DNA of 64,000 nt from Chloranthus sessilifolius (GCA_021018995.1 CM037589.1:12849001-12913000), one strand, 5' to 3'; positions 10,301 to 25,300 are shown, counted from the first letter of the stretch. Notes: generated by a model not told the origin, from the sequence alone. Translations and numbers: made by a program.

Positions 10301-13300
10301 CCTAAATAGAGGACTACCAGCCAATTTCTTATAAATTTGTTCTATTATCAGATCTCACTGGTTTATCGTTGGTTTTTCTATGTATAGGAGTCCTAGATAT
10401 GTAGTGGGAAGTACCGAAGTAGGGTTGTCAATGGGCCGGACTGGCCCGCAACCCGGCCCGGAAACGTGTTTTTGGCCTTATAAAACCGGCTTGGCCTAGG
10501 GTGGGCCAGGTTTGGATTAAAACTTAAAAAGGCTGGCTTTGGTGTATGTATATTTATTTAAATTTTTATATCTATTTAAATGTCTAATTAATGTGTGCTA
10601 TATCATACCTCCTACATGTATAAGTTATTTTTTTGACTTCGTCGAGTTTCATATAGTTTTACCGTATGAATAAGAGGCAAATGATTAACAAAGAGTTGCT
10701 ATTAGATGATGGTTAGTACTATTGAAATATGAGAGTGTTCCCATTGTGCATGCACTCTTAAATCTATTTTTAATATAGATTATTTTAAATAATATTTTTG
10801 AAAAATTATACATAAATAAAAAATTGGCTTGCAACCTGGCCCTAGCCCGGCTCGGCCTGACCTAGGGTTGGGCATATGGCTGCCTGGATGGCTAGGGCCG
10901 GGCTGAGATTGACCTCGACTTGGCCATAACCTGACCCATTGACAGCCCTAGCGGGAAGACCATCCAACGACAGCCCATTAAATCTTCCAATTTTGCAACC
11001 TGACACTCCATTTTTACCCTGTAAATAATTGATATTTTTCATAACATCCTACGATTTTCTTAACATTCCAAATTTCCCTTCCAAAGCATTACAAAAGACA
11101 GTTGTATTATTGGCATATTATAGATGTTCCATTTCATAGGTCAAAATATCGTTCGATACCGATACGTATCGTCCGATACGTATCGGTTTTGGACGTGGGC
11201 GATACGATAAAGTGGATTTTTATCATATCCCCCTTAAAATGTAGAAGTTATCGTCCGATACGGGCAATTTATCGCCCGTAACGGATTCCCAGTAAAAAAA
11301 AAGGAAATTATCGTCCGATATGGATGATAATTTGACTGTATCGTCCCTATCGAACGATTCTTTGAAATTATTGGACGATAATTGCAAATTATTGTCTGAT
11401 AATTTGAATTTTTTTGCAGTGGGTCCCCCTAGCTTCTTTGACGCGTGAAAGAGGGTTTTAAACCCCTCTTTCTTCATTTTCAACTCCAGCAGCCACTTTT
11501 TTAGTTTCTCTTCTTGCTACTCTTGCACGGGAGAACTTTTTTTACATTTTTGGTGCCGAATTGATGCCAAATCAAGTGCCGAATCGCCGAAATCGCCGAA
11601 AAGAGTGTATAAGGTACGTGTTCTACCATTTTAAGCAAGGATCAAAATATCGGTAAACCGATACATATCGTCCTGACATCCAGGACGATACGTCACGAAT
11701 ATCGGCCGATACATTCAATGTATTGGCGATACATTGAATGTATCGGTTTGATACATTAAATTTTTTTTTTTCGATTGTCTACACAATCGATGGCGACTGT
11801 GTAGACAATCGGGAAAAAAAAAAAATTTCCGATTGTCTACACAGTCGATGGCGATTGTCTACACAGTCGCCATCGATTGTGTAGACAATCAGGATTTTTT
11901 TTTTTTTTTTTCGATTGTCTACACAATCGAAAAAAAAAATATATATATACATATTATCGGACGATATATTGAAATTATCGTCCGATAATTTCAATGTATC
12001 GTCTGTATCGTCCGATACGGGCGATACATTGCTCGTATCGGACGATAAGTACATTGTTTTTAAGGGGGTACGATACAATGCCTTTGTATCGTACCGCCCA
12101 AGTCCAAAACCGATACGTATCGGTATCGGACGATTTTTTGACCCATGAATTTTAAGTCATTTTCTCCTCATGTTCTTACATTTTAGGGTTTAAAATTTTA
12201 AGATCTACACTTAAATATGGTAGATATACACTTGAATTTCAAGATCTATCCATAAAATTTGAAGATCTACCCTCTAAAGTTAAGATCCACCATTAAAATG
12301 TCAAGATCTACCCTTAAATTTCAATATCAACTCTTATATTATTTATAAAAATTAAAATAAGAAATATTAAGAAAATAATTAAAATAAAGAACTTATCATA
12401 GTTTTGTCACTTTTCTCTTAAGTTTTTTTAATCAAATGGTACAAATATATTTAATTATTGATGCGTTTTTAAGGATGTTCTATATTTAATTATGGGGTAT
12501 ATGTTACATACCCCATAATACATGTGACACATGTAATTGATGTGTCACATTTGTATTTGATGTCTTACGTGTGTCATGGGGTATGTGACCCATGCCAAAA
12601 TTGATGTGTCACATACCCATGACACATGTGACACATGTGTAATTGATGTGTCACATGTGTCATACATATAATTGATGTGTCACATGTGACGCATATCACA
12701 TGACACATGTGACACGTGTAATTGATGTGTCACATGTGTCATACATGTAATTGATATGTCACATGTGACACATACAACACATGTGGGCATGTGGCATGGG
12801 GTATGTGACACATGTACGCATGGGGTATGTGACACATGTATGCAGGTGTCACATCAATTACACATGTGTCGCGACACATGTAATTGATGTGTCACATGTG
12901 TCACACATGAGACACATACCCCATGACACATCAATTACACGTGTCACATGTGTCGCATGTGGTATGGGGTATGTGACACATATGAGCTTGTGACACATCA
13001 ATTACACATGTGTCGCGACACATGTAATTGATGTGTCACATGTGTCACACATGTGACACATACCCCATGACACATCAATTACACATGTGTCACATGTGTC
13101 TCATGTGGCATGGGGCATGTGACATATCAATTACACATGTGTCGCGACACATGTAATTGATGTGTCACATGTGTCACGACACATGTGTTGCGACACATTA
13201 ATTACACGTGTCACATGTGCCGCATGTGTCATGGGGTATTGACACATAAATTACACATGTCACACATACCCCATGATGCATGTGACACATCAATTTCATA

Positions 13301-16300
13301 TAAATATAATTTTCAAATATTTTTAAAATTAGAATAATATGATTTTCTAATATTTTCAAAATTAGAATAATATCAACTAAATACTATTTTCAAATGTAAT
13401 ATGAAATAAATATGGTAAAATATAATATAATATTTTTAAAATAAGAATAATATCAAATAAATTTTCAAATGTAATCTAAATTTTTTAAAAATTAGAATAA
13501 TATCAAATAAATTTGTTAAAATATAATCTAATATTTAAAAAATAAGAATAATATCAAATAAATTTGGTAAAATGTAATCTAAATTTTTTTTAAAAATAGA
13601 ATAATATAAAATAAATGTGATAAAATATAATCTAATATTTTAAAAATAACAATAATATGAAATAAAATTTCAAATGTAATATAAATTTTTTAAAAATTAG
13701 AATAATATCAAATAAATTTTATTTTCAAGTATAATATAAATGTTTTAATTTAATCCAATCGTTTGCTCATTCATGCAGGTGAAATAAATAAATATGGTAC
13801 GATCATCAGATCTAACCTGGCAATACGGCACAACAATAGATGGTGATAGACTTCGAATAGAATGTAAGCTTTGTGAGAAAAAAATTGCTAGGAGGAGGTA
13901 TCATACGGTTGAAGGAGCATTTAGCTCACGTTAAGGGAGAGACGAAAGGGTGTCCCAATGTACCCAGAGAGGTGAAAGAAGATGTTAGAGCCAGTTTACA
14001 GGCGGCTAAGGGAAAGAAAAGAGCACAAGCCGACTGAGATAGAGAAATGTATGAGAGAATAAGGAGGGGAGATCCAGAGTTTCCTGCACCTGGATGTGAG
14101 GAGGATGAGGATGAGGATGAACAGACAACGAGAGTCATGAGGGAGAGTGCTAGAGAAGCACGACAACGACGAGATCAGGAAGAAGCTGATTATCGATTTC
14201 AGTCCAGGTTGAGGGGCCCATCCATCCCTACTAGTGGTGGTGGATCTAGTCATAGGCCACATGCTGTTGATGATGATAAGGATATTCAGGAAACTGTCGG
14301 ATTGCGTAGGTCAGCATCAGTGAGGGAGACCAGGCCGTCTATTATAGGCCATACTACAGGTCCCATGGATCCGTTCATGTATCGGATAGAAAGCTCCAAA
14401 CAAACTAAATTGAGTGCAATGTCACTGAAAAAATTGGGGAAGAAGTTTGGAAAATCCATTGCAAAGTTTCTGATATACAATCACATTCCGAGTCAGGTTG
14501 TGGAGTCGCCGTACTTCAAAAAAATGATTAATACAAGTGCAGAAGCTGGTCCAGGAGTTAAAAAGCCTACTGCATACGAGTTATATGAGCCTTTACTAGA
14601 TGATGAGTACAAGGAGATAGGAGCTTATGTGGACAACTTCCATGAAGTATGGGATGAGAGAGGTTGCACAATTATGTGCAATGGATGGACTGGTCTCATA
14701 AGGAAGAGTTTGATCAACTTTTTAGTCTACAGTGATGCTGAGACAATATTTCTAAAATCAGTTGATGCTTCTAAATACGGGAAGATGGCTGATTATCTCT
14801 TTTAACTAATGGATAAGGTAGTTGAAGAGATTAGAGAGAAGCGGGTTGTGTAGGTGGTAACAGATAATGTCGCTAATTACAAAGCCGCAGGAAGACAGTT
14901 AATGTTGAAGAGACGTCACTTGTACTGGACTCCGTGTGCCGCTCATTGCGTGAACCTCATTCTTGAGGATTTGGGTAAGAGAAGTAAGGCACATACAACT
15001 ATTCAGAAGGGAAAAACATTTACTTCCTACTTATACAACAGTGACAAGTTGGTGAATTTGATGAGAGACTTCATCAAGAACGAGTTGCTCCGGCCTGCGA
15101 TTATACGATTTGCTATATAATTTCTAGCCCTACAAAGCTTGGCTAGATATAAGCGTAAGCTGAAAAATATGGTTAACTCCGAAGAATGGAGAAAATATGA
15201 GTTAGAACTCCCACGAGTAAAGAGACCTGCTTGCAATGAAGTTGTTGACCTGATCTACAATCCTCAGTTTTGGATAGATATTGACCACCTGATCGCCGTC
15301 ACTACCCCGTTGGTGTAAGTGTTGAGGTTAGTAGATGGTGATGAGAAACCAACGATGGGGTATGTTTACGAGTCAGTGGATAAAGCAAAATTAGCTATTA
15401 AAATAAAATGCGATACAAAATATAAACGATATTGGGCGATCATCGACGAGAGGTGGGATGCACAATTCCACCAGTACTTGCATGTCGCAGGTATAATATG
15501 CTAAACTGCTTATGTAGTGATTTTTATTTATTTATTATTTTTAATATTATTCATTGTTTCCATATATTGATGAGATTACTCATATTTGATGTATAACAAA
15601 CTACTTGAATCCGACATTTCAGTATAAGCGATGCTTCGAGTTGAGTGAGGCCAATGAAGTGTACAACGGTTTGTTAAATGTGATCCAATGAATGCTCCCT
15701 GAGTTGGCGGACCAAGGTGAAGCCATAAAAGATGTGAGTAATCATACCTTAACTGATAAGTCAAGTGTCATATGATCTGTTTATTGATATGTGGGTTATT
15801 GTATTCCATCTTTGTAGATTGACATATTCTGCAAGAGATATGGGTCCTTTGGGTCCCTGTTGGCGCAATCTTAAATCAAGTACGATAAACCTGCTAATTG
15901 GTGGATGCACTATGGAGATGATGACCCGATACTGAGGTGGGTTACAATGCAGGTCTTATCACAAACATGTTCATCGTCCAACTGTGAGCGGAATTAGAGC
16001 ACCTTCTCTCTCATTCACACGAAGGCAAGGAATATGCTAACTATGGAACGATTAGAAAAGTTAGTCTATTGCCACTACAACATGTGATTAAGGGTCAGGA
16101 ATATGCAAATGACCAACCGTGGTAAGCAATTATATGAAGTCTTAGTTCGTATAATTTTTATTTGATGTAATTGATGAGGCATATATTAATTCATCTATCA
16201 TATTCTACCTTACAGATAGTGAATATTTTGATCCCATCCAGTTGGATTATATATTCACAGAGGATGACCCTTTGAATCAGTGTATCGAAGAGAGAGAAGA

Positions 16301-19300
16301 GCCAGTGTTGGATATTAAGAGCACTGCATGACTGGACAATGCTGAAAGACTAGCGGAGGAGCAGGCTTCCCAACCACCGAGGTGGAAAAGATGATTGAAT
16401 CACCATTCAGTGGTTGGATCTAATGACGAGATACAATCCAGTAGTGATAGTGATGATGGGGGTGATTGTGGAGGCGATGAAACCCACGTTGGCAATAGTG
16501 GTGTAGGGGATGATGTTGATCCCTCTTATTCTTATGGAGGTATTGCCGCATGGGATGATGATCCGATAACAATGTGTGACACTCCTACATTTAGAGGTGG
16601 AGGGGCTGAAGGAAGATGAGCGTCAAAATCTTACCAAACACCACCACCACCACAGGTCCACAAGATGATGTGGGTTATATAACTTCTAGCTTCGGGGGAT
16701 TTAGTTTGCAAAACACCGAAGATTAAGCAACCAGTAACCCATACTACCGGCTTCAACTAACTTATCTCAGGCCATATGACTTCGTTGGTCAAATTTTTAG
16801 AGGATCGACCTTTACCTATTACATTGAGTCATATTCGCCACTAATGCCTCAGTTTCAAGGGGGCACATATGATCATGGGTATCAATATCTCCAACATTAT
16901 AGGGAAAGCTCGCGCACCGATGATGATTATCACGAGAGCCAAGAACCACCACTAAATTCAATGTGACTTTAAAGTTAATTTTTCATGTACAATATACCTT
17001 CTAATTTTGATCATGAGTCATGTACAATGTAATTTAGGTTCTGCGTTGATAAAATTATGAAATATGCATCAAATAAGCCTTAAATAAATTTAAAAAGAGT
17101 TGAAATAAATAGAAAATCATTAAATTTATTTTTCCTAATTTTTTAGTATTTTTCAAGTTTTTTTTGAAAAAAAAATAAAAATTCAATGTATCAAACCGAT
17201 ACATTCAATGTATCGCCGATACATTCAATGTATCGCCGATACATTCAATGTATCGGACGATACCCGGTACGTATCGTCCTGGAGGTTAGGACGATACGTA
17301 TCGTTTTTCCAATTCTTTGATCCTTGGTTCCATTGATTAACTCCAATTTGGTTGCTTTTCTCATTAATATGTTGAATGCCTCTCCCACTAAATAAAAAAG
17401 GAGTGGAGGCAATCGACCATCCTGGCAGATACCTCTCGAGCTTCTTAAAAAACCTTTTGTTGCACTATTCACGATAGCCGAGAACCGAGGTGAGGATCTA
17501 CAATCCCTCACCCACTTCCTCCATTTTTAACTAAACCCCAATCTTTGAAACAGGTAATCTACAGGTTTCCAATTGACCCGATTATAGGCTTTTCCATGTC
17601 TAATTTACATATCATTCTTGGACTCCCTTCTTATATCTACTATCAATGCATTCGTGGGCCACCATTATGTTATCAATTATTTGCCTTCCATTGAGAAAGC
17701 ACGTTAGTTTGGTGCATTAATCTTCCCAATGACAGGTCTTGCACCTGGGCCAAAGTCTTATAAACATGACCCAACATATTGATTGGCCTAAAATCTTCCA
17801 GTCTCTCAACACTGTTCTTATTTGGGATTAGATATAATTTGCTCCTGTACATGTCCCCAACTTATCTTGCACATAAAAATCCAAAAAACCTTCCGATAGT
17901 TCCACTTTCAGTAGCTCCCTAAAGTGCTTAAGGAACTTCAAAGTAAACCTATCAGGGCTGGGAGCACGATCTCTACTCGCCTAAAAGATTGCCTATGCCA
18001 TCTCATTCTCCTAGAAAGCCATCTCCAATTTCTCAAGATCCTCCCTGTCAGTCAGATTGAATTCCATTCCATCAATTGTTGGATGATCCAACCCCTTATT
18101 AGAAAATAGCTCCTTGTAATAGTCCACTCGAGCAGTTTCTATTCCTTCAATATTCTCAAAATTCTCTTCTTTTACTATTAAATGTTGGATGGCATTGACT
18201 CGCTTTCTTGTAGTGGCCATTGCATAAAAGAATTTTGTGTTGTTATCCCCCTCTTTTCGCCATCTCACCTTCGAGAGTTGTCCTCTTTCACTCCTCTTGC
18301 AAGCCTCTTCTCGTCTCATCCTCCTCTTTGTAATTCTGAGTTCGTCCTTGTTTAATCAATTATTTGAATTTCTTTTAGAATTTCTTCTATCAACAATTAC
18401 ACGTTACCAAACACTCTTTGTTCCATCTCCTCAAGTCTTTCCTCAACCTTCCCAATTTTGAAGCCAGCTAATCTTTCTTTCGCACTTTCATTTGGGTTCC
18501 AATTTTGGCATATTTATTCACTCAAATGATTGATTTATGTATATGGTATCAGTAGCATACTTAAGAAATACTCAATTGTTTATTGTGAATTATGTTGTGG
18601 CTGCAACATATATCGTTTCGTAGGTGGTGTAGAACGAAGGTACAACTTATTTGAGAAATGTATTTTGAGATTCAGAGAGGAACATGATAACTTCTAAGCA
18701 AAAGTAATTAAGGAAAAACATCAGTGCAGGGATTGGGGGTGGTAATGTATATATCCTTTGGTGAGGAATTTGAATTTGGCATTTGACAGAATATTGGTGA
18801 TTCATTTAATTTTTTTTTGAAACGATAACAAAGCATATATATTAATATTAAAAAGAAGTACATACCTTAGTGGGTAGTAAGACACTTCCCAAAACAGGAA
18901 AACCCCCAGAAGGCTCACCCGGGAACCTGGCAGACCCGAGAAGAAGACAATTCCCCAGCAGCGACCGCCTCAACGCGCACCCACATGGCTCTTAGTCAGC
19001 ACAGTAATCCCATGCCAGTATAAACCGCTGCAACCCTTCCTGAAAGTCGGTCGTCTGAATCGCACTCCAGTTAACAGCCAAGTCCCTGATTTGACGAATG
19101 ACCATCCTAGATGGCATCGCCCTTCTTCGAAACACTCTACTATTCCTCTCGATCCAAATAGCCCAGAACACCGCATAGACAGTCACCTAGCACAACTCCT
19201 TTCGCTGGTCATCTACCTCCGCTGCCGTCCACATTTCCATCAATTGGGCAGGCCCTTCCAGCATAACCCACCAAACTTTGAAGAAGCCAAAAATCTTGCA

Positions 19301-22300
19301 CCAAATGTTATATGCAAAGGAACAATGCAGAAGGATATGCGCCACCGATTCTCTTTGTCTCATGCAAAGCAAACATTTGTTTCCGAAGGGGACGTTCCTC
19401 CTCACTAACTGATCCATGGTTAGGAGTCTACCATGCACCACTGTCCACGCAAAAAATCTGATCTTGGGTGGAATTTTGACTCTCCTGAATCCAGCCCACC
19501 ATCTACCACCATTGCTGCCCCTATCCCCTTTTAGCATTTGTCTGTAGATCGACTTGATAAGAAGATCCCCTTGGCCGAATACCGCCATAACCTTTGGTCC
19601 CTATTGCTATCGTTGGGGGTGAGCCCCCTAACAAGACTCATAAGGTTCCTGAATTCTTCTACTTCCCACTGTCTAAGACCACGTCTAGTTTGGACTGTCC
19701 AAACCCAAGCTCCTTACACCCACTGCACAATGTGGCTTACGACTTCATTCTTGGAATCGGAGAGCATATAGATCGTAGGGAACCTTATTTGAAGCGATTG
19801 ATCCCCCACCCATATATCCTTCCAAAACCTAATCCGCTGCCTGTCGCCCCAACTATACCTAGTACTATTTTGGATTACACTCACCCAGCTCTTCACCTCT
19901 TTCCACCATGCCGATTGAAGATTAGATCTGAAATTATAGTGCCAAGGGTCTCCTGACGCCCCATACTTATTAGAAACCAGCTGCCACCATAGCTTATCCC
20001 TTTCGCTAACTTCGTCGATCCTCCAAACCATGGATCAAAATATCGTCCGATACCGATACGTATCGGACGATACGTATCGGTATTGGACTCGAACGATACA
20101 TTGAATGTATCGTTCGATACATTCAAATGTATTGAATGTATCGAACGATACATTCAATGTATCGTCCGATACAGACCGGTACCGATACGTATCGTCCGAT
20201 ACGTATCGTTTTGGAGCTCGGACGATACGTATCGGTAACCCGATATTTTAACCCATGCTCCAAACCATTTAGCTAAGACGATGTTATTCACGATCTGAAG
20301 CCTTCGAATGTCCAAACCGCCTTTCTCCTTAATGTCACAGCAGTCCAACCACCTAACAAGATGAAACTTCTTACTACCCCCTTGCTCCATAGAAAATCCC
20401 GAATCATCTTCTCTTACTTCTTGATGATACTCGCCGGCACCCTGACTATAGACATCATAAAAACTGGCATGGAAGCGAGCGTAGATTTAATGAGCGTTAG
20501 CCTCCCTCCATTGCTAAGAAATTTGCTTTTCCATGCAGCCAGCCTATTCTGAAATCTCTGAATAAGCCCATCCCAACATCTCGCACTACACATCCCTGCC
20601 CCCAAAGTGATCTTGAGATAGGTGATCGACAACGAATCCATCCTACATCCCACCACCGCTGCCACTCTCTCGGTGTCCGCATTAGGGATGTTAATACCGG
20701 TCAAACTAGACTTGTGCAAATTAATCTTCTGCTTAGACACAGCTTCAAAGAGCACCATAATATCTGTAAGCGCCTTAACTTCCGTGTCCCCCCTGCTTCC
20801 ATTACAAAATACCATCGTATCATTAGCATATTGTAAGTGAGAAATTGACATCCCATTGTCCGCCATCGTAAAACCCGAAATGAGGTTACGATCTTCCGCC
20901 CTCGCCAACAACCTATGTAGGGCCTCCTCGACGCAATTAAATAACATAGGGGATAGTGGGCATCCTTGTCGCAGTCCTCGCATACTTCTAAAGTACCTAT
21001 AAGGCGCCCCATTAATCAACACTGAAAATCGAACTGACGCGTAACATCCCTTCATCCACTTCCCATTCTAAGTAGCATGTAATCGAGAAACTCCCAATGC
21101 ACCCTGTCATACGCCTTCTCCATGTCAATCTTAAAAATCCATCCTTTATCCTTCTGCTTTTTAACCGAGTTGATTGTTTCCACTGCCGTTACCGTGATGT
21201 CAAGGAGCTGCCTGCCCTGGATAAAGGCTCCTTGCACAATAGAAATCAGCCTACTTATTACTTCTTTGAGGTGTGTAGCCAACATTTTAGCAACGATCTT
21301 ATATGTGCACCTCTTTAGGCTGATCGGTCTAAAGTCCACAATGGCGGTGGCTCCAGTGCACTTAGGAATGAGAGCAATGAACGAGGAGTTGAAACTCTTA
21401 ACTATCTTACCATGAGAGTGAAATTTTGCCACAAAAGCCATGAAGTCCGTCTGAATGATATTCCAAGAAAATCTAAAGAATTCAATGGTAAACCCATCCA
21501 GCCTGGGCGATTTACTACTGCCCAACTTCTCCAAGGCATCCTTCACTTCATCTTCCGAGAACATCCTCTCAAGGGACGCAGCCGACTCCGCATCGATGGA
21601 ATTGAAAGCAATACTCTATAGAGACGGTCTAAAGACCTCCTCCGAAGCGTAGAGGCCCTTATAAAACTCTACTATCTTTGCTTGCACCGTGTTCTCATTA
21701 ATGTACGTAACTTGTTGCCATCGCCCTCTCTTAGCCAATGGACCTTCACTTTTTATCTCCAAATCAGCTTTCACATTGTAAGCTTTTGCATTTTGCCCTG
21801 GAAAAACTTTGTTCCACGTCTTTATTTGTGCTTTCAGATGTTTGAGCTTTCTGGACAATATATACGAGGGCGTCACCATAACCGAACATTGAATCCACCA
21901 AGCTTCCAATCTGCGTTGGAAATCCTCATTCCGTAGCCACGCGTTCAGGAACCGAAACAGCCCTGGGACGTTTCCTGGAGGGTGCCCATGGGAAGTACGC
22001 ATAAGCGGTCTGTGATCCGATATGGTTGAGTGTCGGATATGAACCGAAACACTTGAGATCGAGAAAATCAACGTGGCATAGGAACCTATCGAGCCTACAC
22101 AAAATAGGGACATCCTAGCCATTCGACCATGTAAACCGCCCCCGTCATTCCCAGTTCAACCAACCCTGCTTGCGAAATGCAGTCCATGAACAAATCTTTC
22201 GCCATGACATCGATCTAGCCCGTGTTTTTTTTTGCCGCATTGCACAGGGCATTGAAATCCCCCCCCCCCCCCCCCCACACACACACACATACCGGGTAGT

Positions 22301-25300
22301 CCCATCTATTGATGATAGCGCTTAACTCGAAAAAAACCCGTGCCTGAAGTTGTTGACCGTGGGCCCATACACCGTGACAGCCACCCACTGTCAAGCAATC
22401 CTCTTATCCTGAAGTAAAGTCGCTATCACGTAGCGTCCCACCTCCGAGTCCACCAAATTGTAGACATTTGTATCCCAAGCTAACAGCACACCACCCCTGT
22501 TATCTTCCGCGTTTATATCTAGCCACTCCCACGAATTATCGCCTATGACCGAGCGAACCAGAGCTTTGTTAACCGACTCCCACCTAGTCTCTTGCAGGCC
22601 AATCGCCTCAAGTTTCTGTCCTCTGATAAAGATTTAACCAACACCCTTTTATCCCTATCGCCTAGACCTCTAACATTCCAACCGAGAAACAACATAAAAT
22701 CGAAAGAGATAGCAGCCCACCGATCCACCTCTCTAACACTTCTCCTGTGGAGTCCCATAAGGGGAGCTGCGAGATCTTCTGCGGTCCTTCCTATACCTGG
22801 AATAATAAAGACCCCATTTAGGTTTAACCTTCCCCTTGCTGCCACTGATCTTCTCTCCGTTAGACCGCGCCTTTCCATTCTCCACAATATCTCGATACAC
22901 TTTGAGCAGGGCGTGCCGCGGGCCATTGAAAGACACCCCAAAAGTTTCACCTAGATTAGCCACCCTTTCCCCTTCATTTCCCTCTGATTCATCCTTGGAA
23001 TCGACTGCCGGCTTGCCATTTGATGAAAACTATTGAATAGAATGCGAGCCGGGTTCGGTAAGGTCATTCGGCCCCATTTCGGAGGTGGCCCATGTGCTGG
23101 GTGATGGTGCATACATTCGGGTCCACACAAGGTTCCGCTACATCTGCACACACAACCCATAGATACATTAGAAAAACAGTATTGCAACCCAAGCCCAACA
23201 GGCCCATGCTGCAGACCCGACTTGACATTAGTGGACTGCCCGTTAAAATTTTGTGCGAAGATATGGGGTTCATTATGAGTCCGTGACCCATTATGCGATT
23301 CCAAAAGTCCTATCTTGGAGTCTAGACCCGACCCTTCCACCCGAACATCCTCGTTGGCGACCGATTCGCACACCCTAGAACAGGAGCCCGTGTCAGCGGT
23401 GTACCCACGCCCTCCTGATAAACTGCCACGTGTGTGGATGGTCTTAAGGGGTGTCGACTTCGGATTCATCCGTTGACTAGTAGACCCAGACGCCATTCCA
23501 TTAAGGGTATTAGACGTGGCTGGCAAGTCATCATGTCGCTTGTCACTGGGACCCACGTTAAGACCACGTGACTCCCCCACCAGCCCACCCTCAGCAATAC
23601 GACCTCCCCCTTCCCTCATAAAGACACCCTCCGTTCCATTAATATGGCACATGCCAGCTATGGAAAAATCAACGCCATTAACATCCGCCACTCCACATGT
23701 TGGATTCTCAATCCCTTCCATAAATGAACGATCCTCTTAAGTGGAAGAGGGTTGAACTTGTCCAATCCTTCCATCCCTTTGCGCAGATCTCTCAAATGTC
23801 AGCGCAACTACCCTCCTCTGAGCCGCTTGAAGCGGCATATCTTCCGGCGAACAGCTATAAAGCAGAGGCTGTCCTTCTCCAGCGACACAAGCGTCATCGA
23901 AGGTCTGTTTCCATCGGTCAAGGACCAGCCGATCCTTCTTGTCCATCTTGTAATGCCACATCGATTCAAAGAGGCCGGCGACGTTCCTGGCAGAGCCGTC
24001 TAATATCGGAGCCAAAGACTAATCCGAATGGAGCCCGATCCGCGCACGATTGAGTACTAGGAGCTCCAGCGGCTGCTGTCGTTCCCCTCCCCTGTTAATC
24101 CCGAGGTTCTCGCTAAGATCTTCATCCCTTCCGATCGCCGTGTCTTGCACATCACCGGCCCCTACTCCGGATCTTATTTTGCAATTCTCAGTCGTCAGTT
24201 TCTGTTTACCCCACTCCAATTCGAACCGGCACCGATAGCGGGACCCATTAACGAGGACATCTCCCCTCCGAGGTATCCAGCTAGCGTCGTGGGAACGCAC
24301 CGAAATCCTTGCGAACCTGATATCCTCCCTAGCCACCGTGGAGTGATCGGTTCCGAGGCAAGTCCTGCGCCTTCTTCTGATACCGCTGAGTACCTCATTA
24401 GTCCAAGCGTGTGGCGGTAGTCCGTGAATGCGCAACCAGAGGTTGCTATCCCCATTTTGCAGCGACGTCCTGTACAACTCTTCCTGCCATCGAACGAAAC
24501 GCGCCTCTGAGCCCCCCAACGGACTGTCCCCAGCTTGTGTAAACGCTCCGTCGCTGGAATCACGTTGTCAGAGAAAACCAGGAGGAAACTATCCGAAAAG
24601 AGTTTTGAAACTGTGAATCTCGTTTTGTAATGGTTGCCTAGCAGCCATATTAAAGACTCTTTAATGTGAATGCAACCACTTTTGTAACTCTCTGTTGATA
24701 CATCGAAAGTTAGCAGTACCATCCTCCTGTGACAAAGTAAATTATTATCTTCATAGATGGTCCCATTAACTATTAAGGGAAAAGATTCATGCGGCTGGGT
24801 GTGTGCCCTTGAGGTCTCCACCCAGGAAGTAGGCAGCATCCCCGCCCTTAAAATCTTTCCCTTCCCCGTGAGCTCACCAGCACCCTTCCGATCTCCGGCA
24901 AAGCCTTGTCGTGTCTCCCCCCTTGTACCGTCAGCCTTCGCATGTTTGCCCATTTGAATTGTCTCCCCGCAATGTTCCACCCGTTATGGAGATCTTTTCT
25001 CTGATGCGGTGAGATGATCGTCTGCTTGTCTCCTCGCATCCTCCCTCTGGTGGCGGTAGACGTTCAAACAATTCTTGACAATAACACCCTCACTCCAATG
25101 GGCGTCACGCCCTCTAGCATGGCACCGAATCCTTCGCCTAAAATTTAAGTTCCCGCAACCATTACACATCCAATCCCCATTCTGAACCACCGCCACCGCT
25201 CCACCCATGGCCCGACAGGCTTCATCAGCTATTCATTTTAACTTCCTTGCCTTTTAGAAATCTGTTTCAATATATAATTGAATTTTGTTTAATTTTAAGC

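Larger units (their letters stand above)
11135..17326 (+). mobile_element. Decayed autonomous hAT element (CGATACGTATCG family), 6.2 kb
   Basis: The left end CATAGGTCAAAATATCG and the right end CTTTGATCCTTG are flanked by GTTCCATT at 11126-11133 (one extra T before the element) and 17327-17334, an 8-bp duplication as expected for hAT. Arrays of CGATACGTATCG-type palindromes occupy both subterminal regions (11150-11400 and 17180-17310). The body encodes a broken DUF659/hATC transposase (13794-16966). It carries a nested relative (11636-12147) and a long ACACATGTGT-rich array (12505-13290). It is the likely source of the transposase for the short copies elsewhere in the window, which share its ends. 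Confidence 0.85.

Noticed and set aside
12505-13290. CRISPR-like or centromeric array
   Set aside because: There is no constant repeat-spacer pattern or fixed period, the words are palindromic and mixed in orientation, and the host is a plant transposon.
14047-14805. 252-codon frame as a host gene
   Set aside because: It is the DUF659 part of an hAT transposase inside an element with 8-bp duplications and arrays at both ends; flanking frames continue the same protein after stops.
22259-22288. Poly-C followed by CA repeat as a regulatory G-quadruplex site
   Set aside because: It lies within the dead LINE no. 2 and is a simple-sequence run; no support for function.
24984-25208. Independent host gene with a RanBP2 finger
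   Set aside because: It lies inside the 15-bp target duplications of LINE no. 2, in the element's 5' position and sense, so it is part of the LINE.
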